A stretch of DNA of 64,000 bases from positions 2,852,001-2,916,000 of the forward strand of contig NZ_FMHU01000002.1 of assembly GCF_900091415.1 (NCBI RefSeq). The letters run 5' to 3'. Below are positions 17,346 through 26,604 of the stretch, in pieces. How positions within the stretch are numbered: the first letter of the stretch is position 1; each line of letters begins with the position of its first letter. The stretch is from Micromonospora inyonensis. GTDB taxonomy: Bacteria; Actinomycetota; Actinomycetes; Mycobacteriales; Micromonosporaceae. A program made the position numbers and the translations under genes. Under the pieces are notes generated by a model that was not told where the DNA came from, searched no databases, and saw only the letters and a list, made by a program, of their open reading frames with translations.

Positions 17346-19502
17346 ATGGCGCAGAGGAGTCACGACAAGGGTTCCACCGGCGGCGTGCCGGTGGCGGACC
17401 AGCCGCTCCGGGTCCGCAACGTGGTGCTGGTGGGCCACTCCGGGGCCGGCAAGACGACCCTGGTGGAGGGGCTGCTCGCGGCCAGCGGCGCGATCACCCG
17501 GCCGGGCACGGTCGGCGACGGCACCACGGTCTGCGACCACGACCCCGCCGCGGTACGCCAGCAGCGCTCGGTGAGCCTGGCCTGCGCGCCGCTGTGGCAC
17601 CACGACGTCAAGGTCAACCTCCTGGACACGCCCGGCTACGCCGACTTCGTCGGTGAGCTGCGCGCCGGGTTGCGGGCCGCCGACGCCGCCCTCTTCGTGG
17701 TCTCCGCCGTCGACGGCATGGACGCGGCCACCGCCGCCCTCTGGGAGGAGTGCGCCGCCGTCGACATGCCCCGGGCGGTGGCCGTGTCCCGGCTGGACCA
17801 CCCGCGCGCCGACTTCGACGAGACGGTGGCGCTGTGCCAACGGGTCTTCGGCGACAACGTGCTTCCGCTCTACCTGCCGATGCTGGGCGACGACGGGATC
17901 TCGGTGGTCGGGCTGATGGGGCTGATCACCCGCCGGGTCTTCGACTACACCGCCGGGCTGCCGGCCGCCATCCGGCAGCCCGACCCGGAGCACCTGCCGG
18001 CCATCGTCGAGGCCCGCGACGAGCTGATCGAGGGGGTCATCGCCGAGAGCGAGGACGAGACCCTGATGGACCGCTACCTCGACGGCGAGGAGATCGGCAC
18101 CGACATCCTGGTGGCGGACCTGGAGAAGGCGGTCGCCCGGGGGCACTTCCACCCGGTGGTGCCGGTCTGCGCGCAGACCGGGGTGGGACTCGACGTCCTG
18201 CTGGAGGTGCTGACCGCGGCGTTCCCGTCGCCGCCGGAGCACACCCTGCCGGCGGTGACCGGGCTGGACGGCTCACCCCGCCCGCCGCTGACCTGCGACC
18301 CGGACGGACCGCTGGTCGCCGAGGTGGTCCGCACCACCGTCGACCGGCACGTCGGCCGGGTCAGCCTGGTCCGGGTCTTCTCCGGCACCCTGCGACCGGA
18401 GCAGACCGTCCACGTCTCCGGGCACGGCCTGGCCGACCGGGGGCACCCGGACCACGACGCCGACGAGCGGGTCGGCCACGTCTACAGCCCGCTCGGCGCG
18501 ACGCTGCGCGAGGTGCCGTACTGCGTGGCCGGCGACCTCTGCGCGGTCACCAAGTCGGGCAGCGCGGAGACCGGTGACACGATCTCCGCCAAGGACGACC
18601 CGCTGCTGGTCGCCCCGTGGGAGATGCCCGAGCCGCTGCTGCCGGTGGCGGTGGTGGCGCGCAGCCGGGCCGACGAGGACGCGCTGGCGCGGAACCTGGC
18701 CCGGTTGGTCGCCGGGGATCCGACGCTGCGGTTGGAACGCAGTCCGGAGACCCACCAGCTGGTGCTCTGGTGCATGGGCGAGGCGCACGCCGACGTGGTG
18801 CTGGACCGGCTGCGCGGCGGCGGGGCGGACGTGGCGACCGAACCGGTGCGCGTGCCGCTGCGGGAGACGTTCGCCGCCGCCGCCACCGGGCACGGCCGGC
18901 ACGTCAAGCAGTCCGGCGGGCACGGCCAGTACGCCGTCTGCGACATCGAGGTGGAGCCGCTGCCCCCGGGCACGGGGTTCGAGTTCGTCGACCGGGTGGT
19001 CGGCGGCGCGGTACCGCACACCTACGTCCCCTCGGTGGAGAAGGGGGTCCGGGCCCAGATGGAGCGGGGTCTGGTCGCCGGCTACCCGGTGGTCGACCTG
19101 CGGGTGACGCTGGTGGACGGTAAGGCGCACAGCGTCGACTCCTCCGACGCGGCGTTCCAGACCGCCGGGGCCCTCGCGCTGCGCGACGCCGCCGGCAAGG
19201 GTCGGGTGGCGCTGCTGGAGCCGGTGGACGAGGTGGTCGTCCAGATCCCCGACCGGTACGTCGGGTCGGTGCTCAGCGACCTGTCCGGCCGGCGTGGCCG
19301 GGTGCTCGGCACCGAGCCGGACCCCGCCGGCGCGGAACGCACGCTGGTCCGCGCCGAGGTGCCCGCCACCGAGCTGCTGCGGTACGCGGTGGAGCTGCGC
19401 GCGACCACCTCCGGCACCGGCACGTTCCGCCGGTCCTTCGCCCGCTACGAACAGCTCCCCGCCCACCTGGCCGACGAGGTTCGCGCCGCGCACACCCCCT
19501 GA
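17346..19502 (+). CDS. Elongation factor G-like protein EF-G2 (FusA2 type)
   Basis: Translational GTPase paralogue of EF-G, 718 residues. The G1 loop is VLVGHSGAGKTTLVEG, G3 is LLDTPGYADFVGEL. G4, normally NKxD, reads SRLD (AVSRLDHPRADF), a degenerate form also seen in mycobacterial FusA2, so GTP specificity may be altered. Domains II to V follow, with the domain IV segment RHVKQSGGHGQYAVCDIEV and the RGRVLGTEP loop of domain V. The role of EF-G2 is uncertain: some paralogues act in ribosome recycling or stress, others seem to lack translocase activity. ATG 17346 has GGGAGGTG eight bases upstream. It sits on the opposite strand inside the PIM/thrS block. Confidence 0.93.
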   Translation: MAQRSHDKGSTGGVPVADQPLRVRNVVLVGHSGAGKTTLVEGLLAASGAITRPGTVGDGTTVCDHDPAAVRQQRSVSLACAPLWHHDVKVNLLDTPGYADFVGELRAGLRAADAALFVVSAVDGMDAATAALWEECAAVDMPRAVAVSRLDHPRADFDETVALCQRVFGDNVLPLYLPMLGDDGISVVGLMGLITRRVFDYTAGLPAAIRQPDPEHLPAIVEARDELIEGVIAESEDETLMDRYLDGEEIGTDILVADLEKAVARGHFHPVVPVCAQTGVGLDVLLEVLTAAFPSPPEHTLPAVTGLDGSPRPPLTCDPDGPLVAEVVRTTVDRHVGRVSLVRVFSGTLRPEQTVHVSGHGLADRGHPDHDADERVGHVYSPLGATLREVPYCVAGDLCAVTKSGSAETGDTISAKDDPLLVAPWEMPEPLLPVAVVARSRADEDALARNLARLVAGDPTLRLERSPETHQLVLWCMGEAHADVVLDRLRGGGADVATEPVRVPLRETFAAAATGHGRHVKQSGGHGQYAVCDIEVEPLPPGTGFEFVDRVVGGAVPHTYVPSVEKGVRAQMERGLVAGYPVVDLRVTLVDGKAHSVDSSDAAFQTAGALALRDAAGKGRVALLEPVDEVVVQIPDRYVGSVLSDLSGRRGRVLGTEPDPAGAERTLVRAEVPATELLRYAVELRATTSGTGTFRRSFARYEQLPAHLADEVRAAHTP

Positions 19503-19511
19503 CCGCGCCTT

Positions 19512-19535
19512 CCCGCCCCGGCACGCCGGGGCGGG
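19512..19535. terminator. Hairpin between convergent EF-G2 and HIT genes
   Basis: Perfect 10-bp stem (CCCGCCCCGG at 19512-19521 with its complement at 19526-19535) and a 4-base loop, 10 bases after the EF-G2 stop and 24 bases beyond the HIT stop; probably bidirectional. Confidence 0.7.
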
Positions 19536-19559
19536 ACAGCGACGGGCCGGGCCAAGCGC

Positions 19560-20108
19560 TCAGGCGGACGGCCAGGCCGTGGCGAGCAGGTCACGGGTGT
19601 CGGTGAGCAACTGGGGCAGGACCTTCGTCTGCCCGATCACCGGCATGAAGTTGGCGTCCCCGCCCCAGCGGGGCACCACGTGCTGGTGCAGGTGCGCGGC
19701 GATGCCGGCCCCGGCCACCCCGCCCTGGTTCATGCCGAGGTTGAACCCGTGGGCGTTGCTGACCTGGCGTACCACCCGCATCGCGGTCTGGGTGAAGACC
19801 GCCAGTTCGACGGTCTCGGCCGGGTCGAGGTCGGTGTAGTCGGCGACGTGCCGGTACGGGCAGACCAGCAGGTGGCCCGGGTTGTACGGGTAGAGGTTCA
19901 GCACCGCGAAGACGTGCTCGCCCCGGGCCACCACCAGGGTCTCCTGCCCGACCAGCCCGGGGGCCCGGCAGAACGGGCAGCCGGCGGGCTTCTCGTACCC
20001 GCCCTCGGGCCGGTCCTCGCCGGAGATGTAGGTCATCCGGTGCGGAGTCCAGAGCCGCTCCAGGCCGTCGGCCAGGCCGCTGTCCGTGTGCCGTTCCGCC
20101 CCTGTCAC
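19560..20108 (-). CDS. HIT-family nucleotide hydrolase/phosphorylase (Rv2613c-like Ap4A phosphorylase)
   Basis: A 182-residue histidine-triad protein. The triad AHLHQHVVPRW lies near the C-terminal third with upstream NQGGVAGAGIAAHLHQH. A CPFC pair near residue 45 may bind metal, as in actinobacterial homologues, and the segment LNLYPYNPGHLLVCPYRHVADY is characteristic. The mycobacterial homologue cleaves diadenosine tetraphosphate; the same activity is likely here. GTG 20108 is chosen because the longer frame (to 20189) adds an unusual Trp/Arg-rich leader; a GGAGG lies very close to this GTG, so the true start could be a few codons away. It belongs to the conserved thrS-HIT-pgsA-pimA order. 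Confidence 0.9.
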   Translation of the reverse strand: MTGAERHTDSGLADGLERLWTPHRMTYISGEDRPEGGYEKPAGCPFCRAPGLVGQETLVVARGEHVFAVLNLYPYNPGHLLVCPYRHVADYTDLDPAETVELAVFTQTAMRVVRQVSNAHGFNLGMNQGGVAGAGIAAHLHQHVVPRWGGDANFMPVIGQTKVLPQLLTDTRDLLATAWPSA

Positions 20109-20318
20109 GCCTCCGATCCTACGTTCCCGGCCGGGCGTGCCCGGGGTGCCCCGGTGCCACCACCTCGGGTTGGCGCGCTCCCACGACAAATGACCATCTA
20201 TGCCTCATCGTCACCCCGGGTCAGATTAAGAATGCGTGAAGGATGTTGACGAGCAGGCTGCGGTCGATGAAACTTCCATCCCGATCTATTGCGATGATCG
20301 TCGATGGGAGTGTGTGTC

Positions 20319-21070
20319 GTGAACCGACGTACCACCGTTCTGCGCCGTCTCGGCCATGCCATGGCCGCCTGCGCGCTCGCCGCCGTCACCACCCTGGTGG
20401 GCGTCACCGTCACCAGCAGCGCGGCCCAGGCCGACGGCTGCGACACCTGGGGCCGCACGCTCTCCTCCGGTATGACCGGTGAGGACGTCCGCCAGCTCCA
20501 GATCCGGATCTCCGGATACGCGGGCTACGGAGCGGTGCTCGCCCTCGACGGATCGTTCGGCCCGGCCACCCGGTCCGCGCTCATCCGCTTCCAGCAGGCG
20601 TACGGCCTCGCCGCCGACGGCTACGCCGGCCCGGCGACCCAGTCCCAGCTCTACGCCCTCCAGGACGACGACTGCACCCCGGTCAACTTCACCTACGGCG
20701 AGTGGAACCGGTGCAACAGCGACTGGTCCGGCGGCGCGGTCTCGGCGAGCAGCGCGCGGTTCAACGCGCTGGTCTCGATGTGGAAGCTCCAGGCCATGCG
20801 GCGTGCCCTGGGCAGCGTGCCGATCTACAACAGCAGCGGATTCCGTAGCTACTCCTGCAACAGCCGGTCGGCGGGGCGTCCAACAGCCGGCACCTGTACG
20901 GCGACGGCGTGGACCTGACCGGCTCGCCCTCGTTCTGCCGCCTCGCCCAGCAGGCCCGCTACCACGGCTTCACCAACATCCTCGGCCCCGGCTACCCGGG
21001 CCACGACGACCACACCCATCTGGGCAACACCCCGAGCCGCTCCTGGTCGGCCCCCAGCTGCGGGATCTGA
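20319..21070 (+). pseudogene. Secreted peptidoglycan-binding M15-type peptidase, broken by one frameshift
   Basis: Cell-wall enzyme precursor. GTG 20319 (GGGAG eight bases upstream) begins a signal peptide (MNRRTTVLRRLGHAMAAC then ALAAVTTLVGVTV, cut near AQA-DG). A peptidoglycan-binding_1 repeat follows: TGEDVRQLQIRISGYAGYG and DGSFGPATRSALIRFQQAYG. The M15 Zn-peptidase domain begins with RFNALVSMWKLQAMRRALG and SSGFRSYSCNSR. At about 20866-20875 the frame is lost; in the next frame the domain continues with SNSRHLYGDGVDLTGSPSFC (S-x2-H-x3-G-x3-D zinc motif) and HDDHTHLG, ending at 21070. One missing G near CCGGTCGGCGGGG restores a 250-residue protein. Unbroken metal ligands suggest a sequencing error or very recent loss. 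Confidence 0.85.
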
Positions 21071-21089
21071 CCCCGCCACCCGTACGACG

Positions 21090-21116
21090 AAGGCCCCCGC
21101 CACCGGCGGGGGCCTT
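21090..21116. terminator. Bidirectional hairpin between M15 gene and thrS
   Basis: Perfect 12-bp stem (AAGGCCCCCGCC with its complement) and a 3-base loop, in the 60-base gap between the convergent stops at 21070 and 21131. The AA/TT ends give a short T-run on both strands. Confidence 0.85.
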
Positions 21117-21130
21117 CCGTACGTTGAGGT

Positions 21131-23134
21131 TCAGGCGGCCGACGGGCCGGCGTTGGTGCGGGAACGGACCACCTCGGTCACGTGCGCCACCGCCTCCCCG
21201 ACCGGCACCCCGTTGCGCTGGGAGCCGTCCCGGTAGCGGAAGGAGACGGTGCCGGCGGCCACGTCGTCGTCCCCGGCGATGACCATGAACGGAACCTTCT
21301 GCTGCTGGGCGGTCCGGATCTTCTTCTGCATCCGGTCGTCACCCGCGTCCACCTGGGCCCGGATCCCCTCCGCACGCAGCGTTTCGGCGAAGGTACGAAG
21401 GTAGCCGGTGTGCTCCTCGCGGATCGGGATGCCGACCACCTGCACCGGGGCCAGCCAGGCCGGGAACGCGCCAGCGTAGTGCTCGGTGAGCACTCCGAAG
21501 AACCGCTCGATCGAGCCGAAGAGCGCCCGGTGGATCATCACCGGCTGCTTCCGGGTGCCGTCGGCGGCCTGGTACTCCAGCCCGAACCGGGCCGGCTGGT
21601 TGAAGTCGACCTGGATGGTGGACATCTGCCAGGTCCGGCCGATGGCGTCCTTGGCCTGGACGCTGATCTTCGGGCCGTAGAAGGCCGCGCCGCCCGGGTC
21701 GGGGACGAGCTCCAGCCCGGAGGAGGCCGCGGCGGTGCGCAGCGCCTCCGTCGCCTCCGCCCAGTCGGCGTCCTCGCCGATGAACTTCGGCGAGTCGTCC
21801 CGGGTCGACAGCTCCAGGTAGAAGTCGTCCAGACCGTAGTCGCGCAGCAGGTCGAGCACGAAGGTCAACAGGGTGGTCAGCTCACCGGGCATCTGCTCCC
21901 GGGTGCAGTAGATGTGCGAGTCGTCCTGGGTGAGCCCCCGGACCCGGGTCAGGCCGTGCACCACGCCGGACTTCTCGTACCGGTAGACCGTGCCGAACTC
22001 GAAGAACCGCAGCGGCAGCTCCCGGTACGACCGCCCGCGCGACCTGAAGATCAGGTTGTGCATCGGGCAGTTCATCGCCTTGAGGTAGTACTCCGCGCCC
22101 TCCAACTGCATCGGCGGGAACATGGTGTCCGCGTAGTACGGCAGGTGGCCGGAGGTCTCGAAGAGCTGCGCCTTGGTGATGTGCGGGGTGTTGACGAACT
22201 CGTACCCGGCCTGCTCGTGCTTGATCCGGGAGTAGTTCTCCAGCTCGCGGCGGATGATCCCACCCTTGGGGTGGAAGACCGCCAGGCCAGAGCCGATCTC
22301 GTCGGGGAAGCTGAACAGGTCGAGGTCCGCGCCGAGCTTGCGGTGGTCGCGCCGGGCGGCCTCCTCCAGCAGCTTCAGGTACGCCTTCAGCTCGTCCCGG
22401 GTCGGCCAGGCGGTGCCGTACACCCGCTGGAGCTGCGGGTTCTTCTCCGACCCCCGCCAGTACGCGGCAGCCGAACGCATCAGCTTGAACGCCCCGATCA
22501 GCCGGGTGTTCGGCAGGTGCGGGCCCCGGCACAGGTCCGACCAGCAGACCTTCTCCTCGTTCGCGGCGAGGTTGTCGTAGATGGTCAGCTCGCCGCCACC
22601 GACCTCCATCACCTCGGAGGAGTCCAGCCCCTCACCCTTGACGTCGATCAACTCCAGCTTGTACGGCTCGTCGGCCAGTTCCGCCTTCGCCTCGTCCAGG
22701 CTGTCGAAACGCCGCCGCCGGAACCGCTGCCCGGACTTGACGATCTCCTGCATCCGCTTCTCGAGCTTCGCCAGGTCGTCGGGCTGGAACGGCTTGTCGA
22801 CGTCGAAGTCGTAGTAGAACCCGTTCTCGATCGGCGGGCCGATGCCGAGCTTCGCCTCTCCGAAGACGTCCTGCACCGCCTGGGCGAGCACGTGCGCGGT
22901 CGAGTGGCGCAGCACGTTCAGCCCGTCCGGGGAGTCCAGGCTGACCGGCTCGACCTCGGTGTCCTCGGCCGGGGACCAGTCCAGGTCGCGCAACTGGCCC
23001 TGCGGGTCCCGGACCACCACGATCGCCTTCGGCCCGGTCGCGGGCAGTCCGGCCGCCGCCACCGCGTCGGCCGCCGTCGTCCCGGCGGCGACGACGACGG
23101 GGTCGGCCACGGCGGGGGTACGGGGTGCGGACAC
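21131..23134 (-). CDS. thrS: Threonyl-tRNA synthetase
   Basis: Charges tRNA-Thr with threonine. The 667-residue class II synthetase shows, in order, an N-terminal TGS-like domain, the editing domain with [11 protein letters not shown] and [14 protein letters not shown], catalytic motif 1, the zinc-binding cysteine in [15 protein letters not shown], motif 2 ([20 protein letters not shown]), [11 protein letters not shown], and motif 3 ([15 protein letters not shown]). The C-terminal anticodon-binding domain follows. The length is normal. The start GTG at 23134 has GGAG upstream. No T-box leader is visible in the 85 bases before the start. It is the last member of the conserved thrS-HIT-PIM neighbourhood. 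Confidence 0.98.
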   Translation of the reverse strand: MSAPRTPAVADPVVVAAGTTAADAVAAAGLPATGPKAIVVVRDPQGQLRDLDWSPAEDTEVEPVSLDSPDGLNVLRHSTAHVLAQAVQDVFGEAKLGIGPPIENGFYYDFDVDKPFQPDDLAKLEKRMQEIVKSGQRFRRRRFDSLDEAKAELADEPYKLELIDVKGEGLDSSEVMEVGGGELTIYDNLAANEEKVCWSDLCRGPHLPNTRLIGAFKLMRSAAAYWRGSEKNPQLQRVYGTAWPTRDELKAYLKLLEEAARRDHRKLGADLDLFSFPDEIGSGLAVFHPKGGIIRRELENYSRIKHEQAGYEFVNTPHITKAQLFETSGHLPYYADTMFPPMQLEGAEYYLKAMNCPMHNLIFRSRGRSYRELPLRFFEFGTVYRYEKSGVVHGLTRVRGLTQDDSHIYCTREQMPGELTTLLTFVLDLLRDYGLDDFYLELSTRDDSPKFIGEDADWAEATEALRTAAASSGLELVPDPGGAAFYGPKISVQAKDAIGRTWQMSTIQVDFNQPARFGLEYQAADGTRKQPVMIHRALFGSIERFFGVLTEHYAGAFPAWLAPVQVVGIPIREEHTGYLRTFAETLRAEGIRAQVDAGDDRMQKKIRTAQQQKVPFMVIAGDDDVAAGTVSFRYRDGSQRNGVPVGEAVAHVTEVVRSRTNAGPSAA

Positions 23135-23225
23135 GATGACTCCTCCAGAACGTCACGGAAACGGCCGAGCTACGGCCCTTGCGCCGATGCTATCGGTCGC
23201 CCCCGCCCCCACCACCGCCGGGAAA

Positions 23226-23275
23226 GGAGGGGACCCCTGTTACCGCTTTTTGTCGAGGAAGGGCCCCCTGCAACC
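23226..23275. repeat. Dispersed double-palindrome element, copy A (degenerate)
   Basis: About 50 bases: a GGGGACCCCTG palindrome, then TTACCGCTTTTTG, a short spacer with GAGGAA, and a second GGGCCCCCTGCAACC palindrome. It is related to copies at 36121-36175 and 58719-58772 but lacks the outer left arm. It lies in the 316-base gap between thrS and the ADP-ribosylglycohydrolase gene. Confidence 0.75.
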
Positions 23276-23311
23276 ACCTGAGCACAGCGGGTGCCGACTG
23301 GGCGACGCCCA

Positions 23312-23435
23312 GTGAGGGTGGCGCGGTCGGAGCGGCGCCGTGGTGAGGGCGGTGCGGTCGGAGCGGTGCCGTGGTGAGGGCGGTGCGGTCGGAGCGGCGC
23401 TGCGGTGAGGGCGGTGCGGCCGGTCCCAGCGGCGC
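23312..23435. repeat. Four tandem 31-bp repeats
   Basis: Units begin at 23312, 23343, 23374 and 23405, each opening GTGAGGG and continuing with a GGTGCGGTCGGAGCGG-type body; the spacing is exactly 31 bp and the last unit is diverged. 31 is not a multiple of 3 and the tract lies after the ADP-ribosylglycohydrolase stop, so it is non-coding. Together with copy A it fills the thrS upstream gap. Confidence 0.8.
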
Positions 23436-23450
23436 GGTGGGGAGGTGTGG

Positions 23451-24371
23451 TCAGTCGGACCAGTCCGGCAGCGGCTCGCGGGCGGCCAGCCAGTCGGTGG
23501 GCACCCCGCCGGGCGTGCCCACCCCGGTGTACGCGGCGACGACGCCCCCGACGATCGCCGCCGTGGTGTCCACGTCGCCCCCGGCCTCGACGCACGCGCG
23601 GATCGCCGCCGGGTAGTCGGCCAGGTGCCGGGCGGCCACCCAGACGGTGAAGGGCACCGTGTCCTGCGCGGTGACCCGGGAACCGTTGCCGAGCGCGTCG
23701 ACCGCCTCGGCCAGCGGCCGGTCCCGCAGGTCGGCCGCCCGGCGGACGCCCCGGCACACCTCGCCGGCCGGGTCGAGGGCTCCGGCGACCCCGGCGAGCA
23801 GCCGGGCGGCGTCCGGTCGGTGCCCGTCCAGGCGGCCCCGGGCGGCCAGCGCGGCGGCGACGGCGACCGCCACCGCGCCGGCGATCCCCTCGGGGTGGGC
23901 GTGGGTGACCTCGGCGGAGGCCCGGGCGTGGGCGGCGGCCCGTGCGGTGGAGTCAGCGAAGTACGCGCCCAGCGGCGTGACCCGCATCGCCGCCCCGTTG
24001 CCGCAGGACCCCTGTCCGTCGAACGCGGCGGCGGCGGCCACCGGCCACGGGGTGCCGGTACGGATCAGCCGCAGGATGGTCACCGCGCCGGGCCCGTACC
24101 CCCGGTACGGCTCGGCGCGTTCGGCGAAGGCCAGGGCCAGGGCGTCCCGGTCGATCCGACCGTCGGTGGCCAGGGCATGCACCACCGAGCAGGCCATCTC
24201 GGTGTCGTCGGTCCACTGCCAGGGCGGAGCGGGGAGCCGACCGGCGGCCAGCTCGGTCGGGGTGTTGCCGGGGACGAAGTACTGGGAGCCGAGGGCGTCG
24301 CCGACGGAGAGCCCCGCGAGGGCGTCCCGGGCGAGCACGAGTCGGGTGTCGGTGAAGATCGTGAAGGACAT
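23451..24371 (-). CDS. ADP-ribosylglycohydrolase family protein
   Basis: A 306-residue ARH/DraG-type hydrolase that removes ADP-ribose from proteins or cleaves related N- or O-glycosides using two Mg ions. Metal-binding signatures: GLSVGDALGSQYF (about 19-31), WTDDTEMACSVVHALA (about 52-67), and the C-terminal GGDVDTTAAIVGGVVAAY. The NGAAMRVTPLGAYF and VTHAHPEGIAGA segments are typical. All expected acidic ligands are present. ATG 24371 gives the usual short leader; the longer frame to 24452 overlaps the divergent response-regulator start. No ADP-ribosyltransferase is adjacent, so the natural substrate is unknown. Confidence 0.93.
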   Translation of the reverse strand: MSFTIFTDTRLVLARDALAGLSVGDALGSQYFVPGNTPTELAAGRLPAPPWQWTDDTEMACSVVHALATDGRIDRDALALAFAERAEPYRGYGPGAVTILRLIRTGTPWPVAAAAAFDGQGSCGNGAAMRVTPLGAYFADSTARAAAHARASAEVTHAHPEGIAGAVAVAVAAALAARGRLDGHRPDAARLLAGVAGALDPAGEVCRGVRRAADLRDRPLAEAVDALGNGSRVTAQDTVPFTVWVAARHLADYPAAIRACVEAGGDVDTTAAIVGGVVAAYTGVGTPGGVPTDWLAAREPLPDWSD

Positions 24372-24444
24372 CGCTGGACCAGCTTGCCCCGCCTGCAGGT
24401 ATGCCGCAACGCGACCCGCTTGCCCGGGGCAGTACCGTCTTGGC

Positions 24445-25134
24445 GTGGCCACCGTGCTCCTGGTCGAAGATGACCACGTCGTCCGCGGCGCGATGCTGCG
24501 CTCCCTGTCCGACCGGGGTCACGCCGTGCACGCGGTCGGCACGGCGCTGGAGGCGCTGCGCCGGGTCGCGGCGGAGACCCCCGACCTGGTCGTGCTCGAC
24601 CTGGGTCTGCCCGACCTCGACGGCTCCGACGCGCTGCGGATGCTGCGCGGCATCACCGACATCCCGATCATCATCGCCACCGCCCGCGACGACGAGCAGT
24701 CGGTGGTCCGGCTGTTGCGGGCCGGCGCGGACGACTACATGGTCAAGCCGTTCACCGGCGCGCACCTGGACGCCCGGATCACCACGGTGCTGCGTCGGGC
24801 CGGACGGGCCAGCCGCAGCATCCAGCCGGTGGTGCACACCGTGGGCGGGCTCCGGGTGGACGTGGGCGAGCGAAGCGCCCACCTCGACGGCGAGCCGCTG
24901 GCGCTGACCCGTAAGGAGTTCGACCTGCTGGCCTATCTGGCGGCGCGTCCCGGACGGGTAGTGTCCCGCCGGGAACTCCTGGAGGAAGTATGGCGTCAGC
25001 CGTCGGTCGGCGAGGACCAGACCATCGACGTTCATCTGTACTGGCTGCGTCGAAAGATGGGCGAGTCCGCGGCGAAGCCGCGCTACCTGCGCACCGTGCG
25101 GGGGGTGGGCTTCCGGCTGGTGGCACCGGACTGA
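24445..25134 (+). CDS. OmpR/PhoB-family response regulator
   Basis: A 229-residue two-component regulator. The receiver domain (about 1-118) has the acidic pair VLLVEDDHVVR, phospho-acceptor aspartate in LVVLDLGLPDLDG, switch threonine in IIIATARDDE and lysine in DYMVKPFTG. The winged-helix domain (about 130-228) contains LTRKEFDLLAYLAARPGRVV and DVHLYWLRRKMGE. It begins with GTG 24445 (VATVLLVEDD). The sensor kinase follows after two bases. A triple direct repeat with 11-bp spacing after the kinase gene (26605-26633) is a plausible binding array for such a regulator. Confidence 0.95.
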   Translation: MATVLLVEDDHVVRGAMLRSLSDRGHAVHAVGTALEALRRVAAETPDLVVLDLGLPDLDGSDALRMLRGITDIPIIIATARDDEQSVVRLLRAGADDYMVKPFTGAHLDARITTVLRRAGRASRSIQPVVHTVGGLRVDVGERSAHLDGEPLALTRKEFDLLAYLAARPGRVVSRRELLEEVWRQPSVGEDQTIDVHLYWLRRKMGESAAKPRYLRTVRGVGFRLVAPD

Positions 25135-25136
25135 GG

Positions 25137-26558
25137 GTGGCCCTGGCGTCCCTGGTGGCCGCCGTGGGCACCCTCGTGGCGCTGGCGTTCCTGATTCCGC
25201 TCGGCACGACGCTGCAGGACCGCGCCCGGGACGAGGCGCTGGCCGACGCCGCGCGCCGCGCCGCCCTGGTCACCGGCACCCTCGCGGTCAGCACCAGGGC
25301 CGAGGACGTCGCCCGTGCGGTGGAGGCCACCGGAGGCGACCCGGACACCCGACCCGTCGTCCACGGGCTCGGCGGCGATCCGGGCGGCCGGGCCGACCAG
25401 TCGGACGTCGCGCGGGCCGGCCTGGAACGGCACTCACTCGTCGTCGACGTACCCGGTGGGCTGGCCCGGCTGGACCCGGTGGTCCTCGGCGACCAGGTCG
25501 CGGTGGTCGAGGTCTTCGTGCCGGCGTCGGCGGCGTCGGGTGGCGGCACCCGTACCTGGCTGCTGCTCGGCGGGGTGGCGGTGGCCCTGGTGGGCGCCGC
25601 GGTGGTCGTGGTCGACCGGTTCGCCGCCCGCACCGCCGACGCGGCCCGCGGCCTGGTCCGGGCGGCGGGCGCGATCGGGGAAGGCGACCTGGCGGTCCGC
25701 GTCGAACCCAGCGGCCCGCGCGAGCTGACCGAGGCCGGGTACGCCTTCAACCAGATGGCCGACCGACTGGTCGCCGCCCGCACCGACGAGCGGGAACTGG
25801 TGGCCGACCTGTCGCACCGGCTGCGCACCCCGCTGACCGTGCTGCGACTGGACGCCGAGGCGCTAGATTCCGACGACACCAGCGTCGGCACGTTCAGCGA
25901 GGACGAACTGGACCGACGTCGGAGCATCCGGCGGATCCGGCAGGCGATCGTCACCCTCGAGGGCGAGGTCGACGTGCTGATCAAGACCACCCGCAAGGCG
26001 GTCGCCCAGGAGACCGGACCGGCCGTGTGTGACGTCAGCGAGGTGGTCCGGGACCGGATGGTGTTCTGGTCGGCGCTGGCCGGTGACCAGAACCGCCCGC
26101 ACCGGGTGACCGGGGCGCAGATGCGCATCCCGGCACCGGTGCCCCGGGCGGAACTGGCCGCCGCGCTCGACGCGGTGATCGGCAACGTCTTCCGCTACAC
26201 CCCGCAGGGCACCGCTTTCGAGGTGGCGGTCTCCCGCCGGGACGGCTACGTCGCGCTGCGCATCGACGACGCCGGCCCGGGGATCGCCAACCCCGACCGG
26301 GCGCTGCGTCGGGGGGCCAGCGACCAGGGCTCCACCGGTCTCGGGCTGGACATCGCCCGGCGGGTCTCGTTGCAGGCCAACGGCTCGGTGAGCATCGACC
26401 GGGCCCGGCTGGGCGGGGCCAGCGTGGTGATGCTGCTGGCCGACCCGGAGGCGACGCCCCGGCAGGTCAGCCGGTTCGGGCTGGTCGGCCGGATGGCCCG
26501 GGAACGGGAGCCCGGCGGTCGCCGCCGCTGGCCCCGCCCCCGCCCGTCGGACGACTGA
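25137..26558 (+). CDS. Sensor histidine kinase
   Basis: Membrane kinase partner of the preceding regulator, 473 residues. An N-terminal membrane helix (VALASLVAAVGTLVALAFLI), an extracytoplasmic loop of about 110 residues and a second helix (TWLLLGGVAVALVGAAVVVV) frame the sensor. A HAMP domain follows, then the H-box DLSHRLRTPLTVLRLD with the phosphorylated histidine, the N-box ALDAVIGNVFRYTP, and the G-boxes DDAGPGIANP and GSTGLGLDIARRV. GTG 25137 starts two bases after the regulator stop, implying coupled translation. The signal is unknown; the loop has no recognisable fold. Confidence 0.93.
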   Translation: MALASLVAAVGTLVALAFLIPLGTTLQDRARDEALADAARRAALVTGTLAVSTRAEDVARAVEATGGDPDTRPVVHGLGGDPGGRADQSDVARAGLERHSLVVDVPGGLARLDPVVLGDQVAVVEVFVPASAASGGGTRTWLLLGGVAVALVGAAVVVVDRFAARTADAARGLVRAAGAIGEGDLAVRVEPSGPRELTEAGYAFNQMADRLVAARTDERELVADLSHRLRTPLTVLRLDAEALDSDDTSVGTFSEDELDRRRSIRRIRQAIVTLEGEVDVLIKTTRKAVAQETGPAVCDVSEVVRDRMVFWSALAGDQNRPHRVTGAQMRIPAPVPRAELAAALDAVIGNVFRYTPQGTAFEVAVSRRDGYVALRIDDAGPGIANPDRALRRGASDQGSTGLGLDIARRVSLQANGSVSIDRARLGGASVVMLLADPEATPRQVSRFGLVGRMAREREPGGRRRWPRPRPSDD

Positions 26559-26604
26559 GATCCCGGCGGTACGGCGGTTCCGCGAACGATTCGCTTTCGG
26601 CCGG

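Noticed and set aside
20190..20318. Cyclic-di-AMP-type riboswitch before the wall peptidase
   Set aside because: Such leaders occur before wall hydrolases in actinobacteria, but I could not find the conserved core; only a normal leader is claimed.
23135..23225. T-box leader of thrS
   Set aside because: No T-box sequence or antiterminator motif was recognised.
23312..23435. CRISPR-like array
   Set aside because: The units are contiguous 31-bp tandem repeats with no unique spacers and no cas genes.
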